The notes under the pieces were generated by a model. That model saw only the letters and a program-made list of their open reading frames with translations. It made no database searches and had not been told where the DNA came from. The position numbers and the translations under genes are program-made. From JAJPJX01 sp964568355 (GTDB taxonomy: Bacteria; Acidobacteriota; Terriglobia; Bryobacterales; Bryobacteraceae): a DNA stretch of 14,700 bases. Every line of letters begins with the position of its first letter. Position 1 is the first letter of the stretch. The stretch covers positions 1 to 14,700 of the forward strand of contig CAZMRK010000787.1 of the NCBI GenBank assembly GCA_964568355.1. The letters are read 5' to 3'. Of the stretch, positions 14,482 through 14,700 are shown in pieces.

Positions 14482-14700
14482 ATGCGACAATCTGCAAGGG
14501 TAAATGTAATGCTCCGCACCTTTCTGGTGCTCGTCTTTCCGGCGTCTGCTCTGCTGGCGGACTTCAGTATGGAACAGACGTCTCAGATCACGGGCGGGGC
14601 GGTCGCCGGCATGATGAAGGTAGCCGGCGTGTTTTCCCGCCAGGCGCGCGAGCCCATGCACACGACCGTCGCGGTCCAGGGAGACCGCATGGTGCACCTC
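14482..14700 (+). CDS. Secreted protein of unknown function, N-terminal part
   Basis: The first 73 codons are in the window and the frame is open to its end. The protein starts with a signal peptide (about residues 10-27, MLRTFLVLVFPASALLAD), then continues FSMEQTSQITGGAVAGMMKV and a basic FSRQAREP stretch before a TTVAVQGDRM strand. AGGAG lies 8 nt before the ATG at 14482. A second possible start at 14509 has AAGGG 8 nt before it and gives a shorter signal peptide. I do not recognise the family from this part. The hairpin and promoter-like site before it suggest independent transcription. Confidence 0.65.
   Translation, partial: MRQSARVNVMLRTFLVLVFPASALLADFSMEQTSQITGGAVAGMMKVAGVFSRQAREPMHTTVAVQGDRMVHL

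Overview
The window is GC-rich and tightly packed, with genes on both strands. Its mix of genes fits an Acidobacteriota genome, most likely a Solibacter/Bryobacterales-type soil heterotroph: a Tat-exported Gfo/Idh/MocA oxidoreductase, an FG-GAP propeller protein, a GMC dehydrogenase with a multiheme cytochrome, MotAB, and a lipoprotein glycosidase-like protein. The taxonomic placement is inference from gene content and style; no rRNA or tRNA gene is present.

Left part (1-2868, + strand): a translationally coupled periplasmic dehydrogenase cluster. It holds the tail of a gluconate 2-dehydrogenase subunit 3-like gene, a 549-residue GMC flavoprotein with a cysteine cluster, and a 361-residue membrane-anchored cytochrome with nine CXXCH motifs. 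The likely electron path is substrate, FAD, possible Fe-S cluster, then multiheme cytochrome. A secreted protein of unknown function follows (2926-4092). Next is a roughly 118-bp imperfect palindrome with perfect 11-bp tips (4112-4229) that looks like a dispersed REP/MITE-type repeat, and then an alpha/beta hydrolase (4285-5421).

Middle (5427-9498): a minus-strand operon reads FG-GAP propeller protein, GAF-domain protein, Tat-exported Gfo/Idh/MocA oxidoreductase. It is divergent from a metal-dependent amidohydrolase (8143-9498). The two divergent start codons share bases, and each has a TACAAT hexamer just upstream.

Right part (9516-14700): a minus-strand operon reads PAS plus degenerate GGDEF protein, motA, motB. 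The motB 3' end lies in a degenerate heptanucleotide array. Divergent from it is a 706-residue lipoprotein with a TIM-barrel glycosidase-like region and a GH42-type middle domain. A hairpin follows, then a promoter-like site and the start of a secreted protein cut by the window edge.

Several first genes (2926, 8143 +, 8144 -, 12246) lack a Shine-Dalgarno sequence but have a TANNNT hexamer 6-8 nt before the ATG, which suggests leaderless transcripts. Operon-internal genes and the genes at 4285 and 14482 have good Shine-Dalgarno sequences. I saw no CRISPR array, transposase, tRNA or rRNA. The strongest leads are the nonaheme GMC cluster, the GGDEF pseudo-enzyme linked to the flagellar stator, the palindromic repeat and the leaderless/overlapping divergent starts.
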